Of a stretch of DNA of 64,000 bases, positions 1 through 10,294 are shown in pieces. Source of the stretch: Vanrija pseudolonga (Eukaryota; Basidiomycota; Tremellomycetes; Trichosporonales; Trichosporonaceae); the NCBI RefSeq assembly GCF_020906515.1, contig NC_085852.1, forward strand, positions 496,001-560,000, in the 5' to 3' direction. The notes below the pieces were generated by a model, which was not told the DNA's origin, searched no databases, and saw only the letters and a program-made list of their open reading frames with translations. Each line of letters starts with the position of its first letter. Position 1 is the first letter of the stretch. The position numbers were made by a program, and so were the translations under genes.

Positions 1-1245
1 TGACTGGCGGCGAGACATTCTTCCACCCCAGGTTCGAAGTGGTCCGCGACAGAGAGATAATCGGCGACGAAATCAAGCGCGTCGTTGTCCGTGAAACGCC
101 ATACAACGCGACTGTCCGCGTTCGCTGCTCGAACGGTCTGCGCATCAGCGAGCACACGGGTAACTTCTACCAGCGCTCCATGACCGACCTCGAGTTTGGC
201 ACCCTGGACGAGGCCAAGGCTTTCACTGCCACCATCCGCCATGAGGGCCACCGTCTCAACGACCGCGACCTGTCGTACATCCAGGTCGCGACCCTGTACA
301 CCAGCGCGAGTGGTGAACGACGAGTCCGTGTCCTCAACCTGTCGCTCCCTGTCTCGAGCCTCATTGGCAACGTGTTCCGCTTTGCCGACTTTGACGCGAG
401 CGTCACTACGATGTACAAGGAGGCTGTTGCGCAGCTGCCCTACAAGGGCCTGCGGGACATCCGCAAGATCTTGATTGAGCGCGCGAACCGCGTTCTCCTG
501 ATGTACAGGAAACACTGCGCACCAGCAGTTCAGGCAGGCCAGCTCATCCTGCCTGAGGGATTCAAGCTCTTGCCACTATACACATTGTGTATGATCAAGT
601 CCAAGCCCCTCAAGGGTGGCAACGTGGTCGCCGACGTCCGCACGCACTACAAGATTGTGGCCAAGTCTGCGTCCGCCACGGCCATCATGAGCCAGCTCTA
701 CCCTCGCCTCCTGGCGATCCACGACCTCAAGGACACGGCAGGCTTCCCTGGACCCAACGGCCGCCTCCGCATCCCACGGTTCATGCGCGCATCGTACCAG
801 TGGATGGTGGCAGATGGTGCCTATTTGCTAGTCAACAGCGAGATTGCCATGATCTGGCTCGGCTCGGCTATCAACCCAAGGGTCCTCGACGACCTTTACG
901 GTGTCGAGAACTTGGACGAGCTCGACACGCGCATCACTCAGCTGCCCAAGCTGCCTACGCTGTTGTCGACGCAGGTCCGCAACCTGCTCACGCACCTCGA
1001 GCGCATCATCGGCCACTCGTTGCCGGTTCTCATTGTCCGCCAAGACCGTGACGGCCTCGAGCTCGAGTTTGCAAACTCGCTCATCGAGGACAGCAACAAT
1101 GATGCGTTGAGCTATGCTGACTGTGAGTACTGGGCTCTGATTACATGAACAACGCTGACACGTCCCAGTCCTCATGACGGCGCACCAGGCCATCACCAAC
1201 GAGTTGAGCGGCAAGAGCGATGGGTGGAAGGCGCCTTGGAGTTAG
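1..1245 (+). CDS. COPII coat cargo-adaptor, SEC24 family (Sfb3/Lst1-like), 3' part
   Basis: The gene enters from the left edge, and 398 C-terminal residues are visible. The reading frame is open from base 3, beginning TGGETFFHPRF, a typical start of the Sec24 beta-sandwich segment. Next come a beta-sandwich/helical stretch (RVRCSNGLR, GNFYQRSMTDLEFG, RVRVLNLSLPV) and the C-terminal gelsolin-like domain (YPRLLAIHDL, FMRASYQWMVADGAYLLVN). Sec24 proteins select cargo in COPII vesicles at ER exit sites. The NFYQR and NLSLPV wording is closer to Sfb3/Lst1 or vertebrate Sec24C/D than to Sec24A/B; this subtype is an inference. A 46-nt intron (1123-1168) is needed: reading through it gives a premature stop, while splicing gives YADFLMTAHQAITNEL and the normal short C-terminus ending at TAG 1243-1245. 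The 5' part lies outside the window. Confidence 0.9.
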
Positions 1246-1416
1246 GACGTGAGTTCAGGCTGGCTCTGATCGCGTAGGTGGTGGGTAGGTGGTAGTACTA
1301 GACTAGGATTTTATTATTCTGGGTGATGCGGCGGCGGTGTCGGCTGCGTTGCAAAGTGGTCGAGGTCACGAAACAGCATGGTATGGGGATATGCATTCAG
1401 GATTTAGTTGAAGCTT

Positions 1417-1446
1417 GCTCGTCGAGGCTCGTCGAGGCTCGTCGAG
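1417..1446. repeat. Three tandem copies of GCTCGTCGAG
   Basis: A perfect 10-nt unit is repeated three times. The unit is nearly self-complementary (CTCG/CGAG), so each copy could fold. The same word occurs once more near 38822. It lies in the 587-bp gap between the SEC24-family gene and the Whi2-like gene (1246-1832), which otherwise holds only a presumptive terminator and promoter. Confidence 0.8.
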
Positions 1447-1803
1447 ACTGTCTTTTGCCTCATTGGGACGTGAAGCTGCCACCTCGCGTTTGGTCCCGCC
1501 AGGCCCAGCCAGTCCAGCCAGCCGCCCCGCGCGAGCCGCCGCCGCCGCCGCCATTGACGACCACACACACACGATGCGACCATGTTGAACCCATCATCCT
1601 CAGACTCATCACAACAACTCACTCTTCTCCCCATCCCATCGACTACCACGCTCGTTGAAAGCGCCTCGGAAGCGACAAGCGCACGAGGTATTCCCCGCCC
1701 AAAACTCGCCACCGACCGACGCCGACGCCCGCCCGCCGCCGGCTCGACTCGCCTTAGCCCGGCGTACCCGCCTCCCATCGACTCTCCTCTCCCACACCCC
1801 TCC

Positions 1804-1830
1804 CCACCACCACCACCACCACCACCACCA
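1804..1830 (+). repeat. (CCA)9 tract in the 5' leader of the Whi2-like gene
   Basis: Nine CCA units end three bases before the start codon at 1833. A pyrimidine-rich stretch precedes it, as is common in fungal leaders. Length variation here would change the leader and not the protein. Confidence 0.85.
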
Positions 1831-1832
1831 AC

Positions 1833-3083
1833 ATGTCCGACTCGAACCCCATCACATCAGTCGCGCCGTCGACCAACCCCATCACGTCCGTGTCGGCGTC
1901 GTACCCCCAGTCCGGGGGCCAGATGTACACGAACCAGGCGCTGCTGAGCCAGCTCAACCTAGACCTCCGGGGCCGCCTGTTCCTCGTCGAGCGCGAGACG
2001 CTCATGCTCCTCCCTGAGAGCGTGCTGCTCGCCCTCTTCCCCCAGGGCTTGATCCTGTCCAAGCCTGCCAGCTGGGAGGGCGGCGACGACGGCGTGTTTA
2101 CCGTCGACGTGAGTTGCGCTGGGCGGTCACCGACAGAACGCGACGCTGACATTGCCCCCCTTTGCCCGGCTTGGATCCGTTACTCGATGTTTCTTCTGGC
2201 TCGATGTGACCCGGCTCGCCTTCGGCTCGCCCACTCGCACAGTTCGACCCAGACTGCTTTGCCTACATCCTCGACTTTTGGGCAGACGCCCAGTCAGCCT
2301 TCTACGGCACGCCGACGACGCCAGGCTTATTCCACGCCCAGCAGGCCATGCCGCCGAGCCCGACCGACCCCAACTCGGACATCAACCAGAACCCGCTGCT
2401 GACCAAGCAGGCGATCATTGTCCTGCGCGAGGAGCTCGAGTACTTCTCCATCACGACGCCTGGGGCGCTGGCGCGCGTCGACGACCAGGGCCTCGCGAAT
2501 GACGAGCTCCGCGCGCTCAAGCGCGCCGCGGGCGAGGCGCTCGCGTCCAAGCGCCAGATTTTCACCGCCCTCCAGCGCAACGTCAACAAGGAGAACAACA
2601 TGGCCGAGCAGCACCTCATCGACATGCTCTGCATGAGCGGCTTCAACCGCGACGACGAGTGGGGCTTCCGCGCCTGCGAGCCCACGCGCAACGTCATTTC
2701 GAGCATGGCGCTCGTGCTCCTCAAGACGGGCATCATCCACCCTGGCACTCCAGGCGCGCCGGCCGACATTACGACGCCGATCATCGACGACAAGCAGATG
2801 GGCACGGCGCAGAAGCTGCTGCTGTTCTGGCGCAAGCCTGCGGTGGGTTGGACTGTTGGGCGGCAGCTGACGGACAGCGCAAGTGCTGGTGGGACGGCGT
2901 CGAGGTCGAGGTGCCTAAATCCAGCACGTCGAAGGAGACGATGCCGGTCAAGGTCTGGGCGCGCCGCGTCTGGACGCTCGAGTTGTCTCTAGTGAGTGCA
3001 CCGCAGAGGTTTAGCCCGCAAAGCGGGCGGAACCGATGAGCCGTGACCCAGCCGAATCTGCCACTGACGTACCCCAGATCTAA
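1833..3083 (+). CDS. WHI2: Whi2-like BTB/POZ growth-regulation protein
   Basis: A 331-aa protein in four exons: 1833-2108, 2243-2842, 2878-2991 and 3078-3083. After a Ser/Thr/Pro-rich N-terminus the BTB-type core reads LNLDLRGRLFLVERETLMLLPESVLL, continuing to FDPDCFAYILDFW across intron 1. This is the hallmark of fungal Whi2/KCTD-like proteins, which restrain TORC1 and govern stress and stationary-phase entry with Psr phosphatases in yeast. The C-terminal half carries CWWDGVEVEV and ends VWTLELSLI. The last exon encodes only Ile plus the stop, so an intron-blind reading would run on into the 86-nt third intron. The second intron is only 35 nt. The start ATG follows a CCA tract. Family assignment is by recognition of the core motif; function is taken from yeast. 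Confidence 0.85.
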
Positions 3084-3325
3084 GTGTGTAATGGGAACGG
3101 CAAAGACTTGTACGACTGCTCAACCTGTACGACCTCGCCGCACCCTTCGTGTGTAAACGCACAATGTGTATAGCTGCATATTTCTTGTCGGGGTGAGCGA
3201 GTGCCGCCTCGTCCTCGGGGACGCCGGCCCCATCGCCCCCCCCCCGCCACCGTTACCCGCCCGTCTGTACCTGCATGATACTTCTTCTACTTGTGGCCCG
3301 CGCACATGCATAATCATACCCGCAA

Positions 3326-4359
3326 CTACAACTTCCTGACACCGACGGCCCACACGATGGGAATCGCGTCATGCCCGGTAATGATCGAGGGCAGCACGCC
3401 GCGGCGGCCAGCCTTGACATCGACGAGGCCGTACTTCTCAAAGAGGGCCGTGAGCTGCTCGGGTGAGAAGGCGTGGTGGAAGAGGCCGGGGCCGTTGACC
3501 GTGTCCGCGGGGCCCTGGGAGGTGCGTCAGCTCCGCTCCTCCTCCTCATCTCCTCCATCCTCTGCCACTCACCTTGCCCTCAGCAGCGGCCTTCTCGTCG
3601 CGCGCCTCCTTGGCGGGGTCGCGCCCGTCCTCGGTCGTGCCGAACTCCGTGACAACCAAGCGGCCACCGTCGCGGAGGATACCGACCGCACCGGCGAAGA
3701 AGGCGTCGAGGTCGTCGACGTGGTGCACGACGAGGTTGGCGACGGCGACGTCGAAGCGCTCGCGGTGCGGCAGGACCCAACGGCGCGGGTCCTCCTCGGT
3801 CGGCGAGGGCTGCGGCAGGCCACGCGCGAACGCGCCAGGCGAGTCCTTGCCCAGCGCGTGCAGCGTGTGCGTCACGTTGGAGCGCACGCTGACGGGCTGC
3901 GTCGCGAACGTGAGCAGCATGTTGGCGCTCGTGTCGATCGCGTGGACGTGCTCAAACTGCTTGGCGAAGTGTGTCGTGACGGACCCGACGCCGGCGCCGA
4001 TCTCGAGCAGGCTCTTCTTCTTGAGCGACTCCTCGTCCAGCCCCGACTCGGCGAGCGCGTAGGTCACTGTCTCGGCGGACGCCTTGGCAGCCTCCTTGCT
4101 GCGGCGGTCAGCCAGCGCAAAGAGGGAAACGGTGCAGCACCACTTACAGCCCAGGCCGCGCGAGGTACTCCTCGCCGTTCCACGCGTCGCCGCCGTGGCC
4201 GTGGCCGTGGCCGTGCCCGTGCGAGTGTGCGTGCGCAGGCGCAGCAAGCACAACCTCCTCCTCGGCGTCGCCGACGACCTTGGCGGGCTGGGGCGCCTCG
4301 CCGCCGCGCTCCTGGTCAATGAGGGCGTGCAGGGCCGAGTATTGGGGGTTGTTGGACAT
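3326..4359 (-). CDS. Class I SAM-dependent methyltransferase with His/Gly-rich N-terminus
   Basis: Three exons (4359-4148, 4098-3573, 3514-3326) give 308 residues. The SAM-binding motif I is LLEIGAGVGSVTTHFAK, followed by the acidic motif II region HVHAIDTSANML and a post-motif block DVAVANLVVHHVDD. The fold is that of small fungal class I methyltransferases of unknown substrate. The first exon encodes a disordered region with an unusual alternating His-Gly run (HGHGHGHGHGG, about residues 48-58) that could bind metal or be simple-sequence drift. The acceptor of intron 1 (4147-4099) was chosen because it keeps the frame into KEAAKASAET. It converges with the Whi2-like gene, with 242 bp between stops. 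Substrate cannot be told from sequence. Confidence 0.8.
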
Positions 4360-4454
4360 GGTGTGGTGCTGTGTGCGATGAGTAAGAGTGCGAAAGATGT
4401 GAATGTGGGGGATGTGGAGGTGGTGTGATCCGGCGTAATGGCGATGGCGAGCTT

Positions 4455-4642
4455 TTATCTGCGGCGGGCGATCAGCTTGCGCCAGCGTCACAAGTGTCAG
4501 CGCCACTCACGATACCTGCGACGGCACCGACAGCGAGGATGGATAGGAGTGTAATCCCAACGACCACCCGTCCACGACGACCTTGTTGCCGGCTGTCGGT
4601 CGCCGAGTGGGGTGGGGGATGCGGGGTGAGGTTGCCGGCCAT
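4455..4642 (-). CDS. Predicted 50-aa single-pass membrane protein (hidden spliced ORF)
   Basis: Exon 1 (4642-4511) starts MAGNLTPH, passes a Pro/Ser/Arg-rich segment and runs into a hydrophobic stretch VVVGITLLSILAVGAVAG. Without splicing the frame leaves the membrane helix into polar residues. Removing a 35-nt intron (4510-4476, donor gtgagt, a gctgac branch-like word, acceptor caag) joins it to ILIARRR and a stop. That gives a complete transmembrane segment with a basic tail, like a tail-anchored or small mitochondrial membrane protein. A TATA-like word lies about 115 nt upstream. The stop is only 95 nt from the methyltransferase start, so that gene's promoter would overlap it. No family is recognised. 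The prediction rests on splice-site and topology logic only. Confidence 0.45.
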
Positions 4643-4759
4643 TCCGAGCCAATCGGCTTCGGCTTCCGGTGGAGTGAGGTAGACGGCGGCGGGGGTTGAG
4701 CGGGACACCGGCGTCCTGTCGGGCTGGACAACGACTGGGGCAGTGCTGCACGCTCGTCG

Positions 4760-4765
4760 TTATAT
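4760..4765 (-). promoter_or_regulatory. TATA-like box upstream of the 50-aa ORF
   Basis: On the minus strand this reads GCATATAACG. It stands about 115 nt before the proposed start at 4642, which would allow a leader of roughly 80-90 nt. The rest of 4643-4924 holds no other coding sign. Confidence 0.35.
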
Positions 4766-4924
4766 GCACGCGTGCATCGCGGTCGCCGAGGCCTCGGCGT
4801 CAGCTTCGCGTGCACCTAGCATCGGCGTCATGCGTGTACACAGAGCCCGTGTCGACGTCCCCCTCTCGGCCTCTCGGCCTCCGACGCAGTCACTATGCTA
4901 CAAATGCATCACACCCCACGCCGC

Positions 4925-5957
4925 CTAATCTCTCCTCTTCCGCCCGCTGCCCGCCCGTGCCGTCTTGCCAATCTCACTGACCCACCCGGGGGCCTTCTCG
5001 AACCCGTTACGCCCGCTCGTAAAGTCCTTGACGGCCTGCGCGGCCGCCTCGCGCGAGGTGACGACGAACGGGCCCTGCTGGACGACGGGCTGGTCGAGCG
5101 GCTTGCCGGCTATCAAGACGATGCGGCTCGGTTTCCGCCCGCTCGGCTTGGTCAAGAGCACGCCCGTCTCGCCCTCGCCGGAACTGAGTATCGCTGCGTT
5201 GTGTGCCTCGAGCGTCGTGTCCCCGATCTTGACTGTGCCAGCGAGTACGTACACGATCGCCGTGTGCCCCGCCTCGATAGCAGCCCACGCCTCGCTGCCC
5301 GCGCGCTCGAGCGAAAAGTCGGCAAACACCATGCCCTCGGCGCCGGTGGGCTTGATTGGCCCGGTCGCGCCGCAAACCTCGCCCACGACGACAGTGACGC
5401 TGCCCCGGTCCCACGCGGCGCGGCCCATGGAGGCGGCTTTCCGGTCCTGGTAGCTCGGCTTGACCATCTTCTTGGCGGCCGGCAGGTCGATCCACAGCTG
5501 CAGCGATGTGGCGCTGTCCGGCCCGTCGTCGGGGAACAGGGGCATCTCAGAGTGCACGATGCCGCGGCCGGCAGTCATCCACTGCGCGTCGCCAGTGCTC
5601 AGCACGCCCTTGTTGCCCAGAAAGTCCTCGTGCTGCATCGTGCTGCGGCGTCAGCTTGTGCTGCTTACGCCCGCCGACTCACCCGTCCAGCACCCAGGTC
5701 AGCGTGCTCATCCCTCGGTGGGGGTGTGTCGGGAAGCCCTGGGGGTTAGATGAGGCCATCAAGGTATAACCCACAGCTCCGCGCTCCACTGTCGCCCAGT
5801 CGAGGATCAAGAACGGGCTCGGGTTCCACATGCCTGGCGTGCCGACCGAGCGCTTGACCCGCGCGCCGACGCCCTCGGCCGTCTCGAACGCCGTCATTGA
5901 TTTCTGCACCTTGCGCGAGATGCGTGGCGGTTGTGTTTCTGTTTCTGTCTCCGCCAT
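4925..5957 (-). CDS. Pirin family cupin protein
   Basis: Three exons (5957-5775, 5738-5683, 5642-4925) encode 318 residues. The N-terminal cupin carries GFPTHPHRGM and IVHSEMP. These match the metal-binding His-x-His and His-x-Glu of pirins, iron proteins acting as transcription cofactors or quercetinase-like enzymes. QHEDFLGNKG and GDAQWMTAGRG are also diagnostic. The second cupin domain follows, and the C-terminus is basic (SGRKRRD), possibly nuclear. The first intron (5774-5739) is 36 nt, has no stop and is a multiple of three, so it could be mistaken for coding sequence. It is called an intron because pirins read LDxxxxxxGAGFPxHPHRG here, the donor is gtgggt, and a tctaac branch word sits just before the acceptor. 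Confidence 0.9.
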
Positions 5958-6320
5958 GATGGGTAGGGGGTGATGTTGAAAGAGTTGGAGCCGATTTGTT
6001 GACGGCTTTTATGGCAGTGACGTCGAAGATCAGTTCTGCTTGGCAGCTCACGTGGCATTTCAGACATCTTTGTAATCGTTCCCGAGTTGCAGGAATCACC
6101 TTCAGCGGGCCATTTGGAATGGGCAGGCATCAGTAAACGCAGCGCGGTGCATGAAGTTAGCGAGAGAAACCGGTCATGCTTGCGCCTAACCCTTCTGCGA
6201 TCCAGCACAACTAAAATGCATCCCAGAGTGATAACTGGAACCAAACACACCCTTTCTCCCGGTTTTGCGGCGCCATTCACGCGACCCTCTCAATAACAAC
6301 CAGTTCAACCCCCCACTCCA
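5958..6320. other. Pirin promoter / permease 3' region
   Basis: 363 bp between two minus-strand genes. No ORF, repeat or clear TATA was identified. It must hold the pirin promoter and the permease terminator. Confidence 0.6.
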
Positions 6321-7984
6321 CTACTTCTTCACCGAGTTTGAGTTGTCGTTACACGTCCACGGGCCGTTCTTGGCCTGCGCCTTGATCAACTCGACGATGC
6401 CGCTGTACGTGCCCGAGACGATGATGACAAAGGCGAGGACCACAATGAACAAGTTGAGCGCGCCCGCCCACTTGTTGCGTTCGGCCCACGTCTTGCCGCG
6501 CCACGAGTCGTACCACCACATGAGGGGGAACGGAAGAAGTGTGCCTGGCGTGCTGCAGATGGCGCCGATGAAGCTGACAATGAGGGAGAAGATGGGGATG
6601 GCCGACGCGAGGATGTAGCTCGCGGCCATGATGGCAAAGTTGACGCCGAGCCACACGGCCCAGTGCTTCTTGGTGGGGTGCGAGAGGTCGTGCGTGCCGA
6701 CGAGGATGCGGACGAAAAGGAACTTGGCGGTGATCTGGGGGTGTGAGCGGTGGCTGTGTGCTCTGGCTTGGGCGAACTTACGTGCGCGTAGAGACACAGC
6801 GTGACCAGCAGTGCAGGCAGAACGACGCCGTACGAGATGCGCTTGACGAGGGGACCAGCCGATCCGAGACTGGGAGACGAGATGTACTGTCCGCAGTAGT
6901 AGTACATGACTGTTCCAATCGCGAGGTAGCAGGCGCAGCAGAGCCACATGGAGATGACCATTGTGCGCTGGTACTTGCGCGGCTCCTTCATCTCGCACAG
7001 GATGGAGAAGTAGACGGGGGTCGCGGCGTAGGCGAAAATAACCTAGGGTCAGCCGGCCTGTCTCACGACATCGCACTCACAGTTGTCACGGACGTCATAG
7101 TCTGCGTGAAGGTGGGGTGGCCGATGATCTTGAAGTTCTTGTCCCAAGGCCCAGTCTGAGGCGCGGCGGCCGGGCGGTCCTGGATACCGACGGCAATGGT
7201 GACGATGAGGAGCGCGGCCACGATGGAGACGAGGCCAACCCACGCGAGCCACGTGAGCTTGTGTAGTGTGCGGATGGAGGAGAGGAGGAAGCCAACGACG
7301 GCAGCGACGGCGATGAAGACGGCCGTGCAGGCGCCATGGACGGACACGGCGTTGAGCGCAGCTTGGGCGTGAGCGGGGCCTGGGTGGCAGTGCAGACTTA
7401 CTGGAAACAGAGACGAGTGCGCCGGCGACCACGAACGTCTTGCCTGAGTCCTGTCAGTGACGCTACCCCATGTCTATGTACTCACCAAGCACGAACTGCA
7501 CGCTCATGATCTCGCGTCCGACCTTGCCCCAGATGAGGAAGAGGGCGTCGGCGACAGAGTAGCACTGGGGGTGGTTACGCTTGAACGGCCCGATGACCAT
7601 GACGGTGTCTGGGGTCGTCAGCTTTGCAAGCCGCCAAAGCTCACAGGTCATCAGCGCGCAGATGGAGATGAGGAGGATGTACCCCGGGATCAGGCCGACC
7701 GTGTGGAACACGGCCGGGAGACCCAGCACGCCCATGCCCAAGTTTGCCTTGGTCATGAGCACGAACGCGCCGATGGCCGTGACGGAGCGGTACTCCTTTG
7801 CGTGTTCGTCGAGGTCGCCGAACACGCCGTCAGTCTCGGGTGCGCGCTTGCCGTCCTCGATGTCGTCGGTCGACTTGACCGTGTCGAGGGCGTCGATGGC
7901 GTCGATCTTGGTTGTTGAGGGGTTCTCGTTCTTCATCTTTCGGTTCGCTGTCGGCTGCTGGAGGAAGCCCATCGTCCAGCCCAT
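6321..7984 (-). CDS. Amino acid permease, Mtr/AVT (AAAP) family
   Basis: Five exons (7984-7486, 7443-7402, 7361-7081, 7042-6782, 6734-6321) give up to 498 aa. After a cytosolic acidic tail, the first transmembrane region reads VLMTKANLGMGVLGLPAVFHTVGLIPG, the usual opening of fungal Mtr-like neutral/aromatic amino acid permeases. About ten further hydrophobic helices follow (for example ALLVTLCLYAH, WLGVNFAIMAASYILASAIPIF). Introns are 38-47 nt; exon 2 is only 42 nt. The start is uncertain. A TATAAG word lies just 9 nt upstream of the ATG at 7984, so transcripts may begin downstream of it and use the ATG at 7936 (MKNENPS). It shares a 714-bp divergent promoter region with an amidohydrolase, which suggests possible joint control. 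Substrate is unproven. Confidence 0.88.
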
Positions 7985-7992
7985 CGCGCCGT

Positions 7993-7998
7993 CTTATA
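7993..7998 (-). promoter_or_regulatory. TATA box of the amino acid permease
   Basis: TATAAG on the minus strand, in the 7985-8698 divergent promoter. It is too close to the ATG at 7984 for a normal TATA-to-start distance and favours the ATG at 7936. The opposite side has a GATAAAAC word at 8639-8646, about 55 nt before the amidohydrolase ATG. No other feature was found in this interval. Confidence 0.5.
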
Positions 7999-8698
7999 TC
8001 ACCGGCGCGAACAAATGACCCGCGCCGATATGAAGTCCCACGGGGCCGCCGGTGTCGCTCGCCGGTCCCCTCGCTCCCTCTCGCTCTCGGCTACGGCACG
8101 CCCAGCGAGCGCTCACAATCTCGGGTTGCTGTCCGAAGCCGAAAATTGTGACCAAGGCGGAGTTCGGGGCGATAAAGAGGAACAGTGAAGAGATGCATGG
8201 CGCAGGTCGCCGGTTGACAAAGCACAGGGAGGGGGGGTGTTGGAGGAGATAGAGAGGCGAAATGTAATGTTGGAGCCTGCAAAGTGCCAAGGGCAATGGC
8301 GGTTATAGCCGGATGCCACGTGAGATAACGAGTGGCAATCAAGCCGAGGATGCCGAGGTGGGCGTGGTTGTTCCACATCGAGCCCCACATCGAGTTGAAC
8401 AGCGTTCGGACCGACTGCGGGGCATGCATGGTGCCGAAGACACTAGCTCACAGATGCCTATCTCGAACACCGCACGAGCGCGGGTGGCGGGGGTGCGGCG
8501 TTGGCGTGGCCCAGGCTTGGGGGTGGTCGAGCGACCTCGGGTTGCGGTCCAACAATCTCGGCTCGCCTTCGGGTCGTGTGGAGAATGTGTCGTCGGTGAA
8601 CGCCGCGCACCGGCATTGACGAGCTGGCTTGACCACGACCGATAAAACAGAGATAGACGCGGTCTTGCGTTCACTACTCCCCACTCTCCACTACCGCC

Positions 8699-10294
8699 AT
8701 GACTCTCCCATCGCTCGACACGCCCCTCCCGTCCCCCAAGACGCTGTTCACCAACGCGCGCCTCGTCGGCTGGCCGGCGGGGTCGTACTCTGTACTCGTT
8801 GAGAATGGTGCTGTTACCCAGGCGTCCAGCACGCCCATTGACGCCGGCGACGCGACAGTCGTCGACCTCGCTGGGCTATGGCTCGCGCCGTCCCTCGTCG
8901 ACTGGCACACGCACTGGACGAAGAACCTGATCGGTATCCGGCGCTACTCGCTTGCAGACCTCAAATCCGCCGCGGCCGTCCTTGACGCCGTGCGCGCGCG
9001 GCTCAACGACCCAGACTACGACGAGGACGGGTTCTTCGTGGCTGTCAACATGCGTTCCGGCGAGTGGCCCGACACGCCCGCTCTCAACCGCCTCGCGCTC
9101 GACGCCATCTCGACCTCCAAGCCCATCTGCCTCAACTTCAACGGGCACCACAGCTACGTGTGCAACACGCTCGGGCTGGCGTTTGTCGGCTTCACGCCCG
9201 AGACGCACCCCGACGGCATCCTGTACGAGACGGACGCGTTCAAGCTCAGCGTCGCGCTCACGTCGCGCCCGGACGCCGACCTCCTCGACACGTGGAGCGA
9301 CGAGATGGGACGCCACGCCGCCTCGCTTGGCGTCACGGAGATTGTCGACCTCGAGATGGCCTTCAACGACATTCACTGGCAGCGGCGGTTCGCGAAGGGC
9401 TTCAGGGTGGGTCAATACACCGTCGTCACACATAACTGACCCGCGCAGGGGCTCCGCGTCCACACAGGCATCTACCCGCAGCACCTCGACCGCGCGCTCG
9501 AGAAGGGCTTCAAGACGGGCGACGTCGTGCCCGGGACGCACGGGCAGGTAACCATCGGGCCGTTCAAGCTCGTGACCGATGGCTCCCTCGGCTCGGCGAC
9601 AGCGTACTGCAAGGACCCGTACCCAAACAGCTGCAACCACGGGCTGCTGACGCACGGGCCGGACGAGATTGACGCGCTGTGTCTCCGTGCGACGCGCGGC
9701 AAGCTGCGCCTGGCGGTCCACGCGATCGGCGACGAGGCGCTGCGGTGCACGCTTGACGCGCTCGAGTCGCACAAAAGCGCAGGGTATCCCCCGCTCGCGG
9801 GCTCCACGATCGAGCACGCGCAGCTGGTCGACGCGCCTGAAATCCCGCGGTTCAAAGAGCTTGGGCTCGTCGCGTCCGTCCAGCCGCGCCACCTCGTCGA
9901 CGACGCCGAGCTCGCCCACTGCCATTGGCCCGGGCGCGAGGACAGGGCATACGCTTTCAAGACGCTGCACGACGCCGGTATCCCGCTGCGCATGGGGAGC
10001 GACTGCCCCATTGCGCCTCTGCAGCCATGGGAGGCGATCGCGTGCGCCATTGCGCGGTCGGGCGGGGACGATGAGGCGGTCTTCGAGCCTCAGGAGATTA
10101 TCGACGTCGAGACAGCCTGGAAGGCGAGTACTTCCAACTGCCGCGCAGGCATCGACGTCGGCGGCCGCGCGGACCTCGTCGTTATCGACAAGGACCCGCT
10201 GACGCTGGACGCGGAGGGTATCCGCCGCGTCAAGGTGCTCGGGACTTTGCTCGGCGGTAATTGGACCCACAAGGCCAAGGGGTTCGCAGCGTAG
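8699..10294 (+). CDS. YtcJ-like metal-dependent amidohydrolase (amidohydrolase family 3)
   Basis: Two exons (8699-9406 and 9449-10294, 42-nt intron) encode 517 residues. The N-terminal beta-sandwich (TLFTNARLVGW, VDLAGLWLAP) leads to the metal-binding HxH in SLVDWHTHW. Later blocks include KLVTDGSLGSATA, AVHAIGDEAL, TIEHAQLVDA, SVQPRHLVDDAE and the catalytic-Asp motif MGSDCPIAPLQPWEA. GRADLVVIDKDPL closes the sandwich. This order matches the YtcJ/AepA-like amidohydrolase 3 family, cytosolic zinc hydrolases of amide or N-substituted bonds with mostly unknown substrates. Its divergent pairing with an amino acid permease fits a role in releasing or scavenging nitrogen, but that is only an inference from position. 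Confidence 0.88.

Noticed and set aside
8876-10270. 464-codon open frame on the minus strand
   Set aside because: Antisense shadow of the amidohydrolase.
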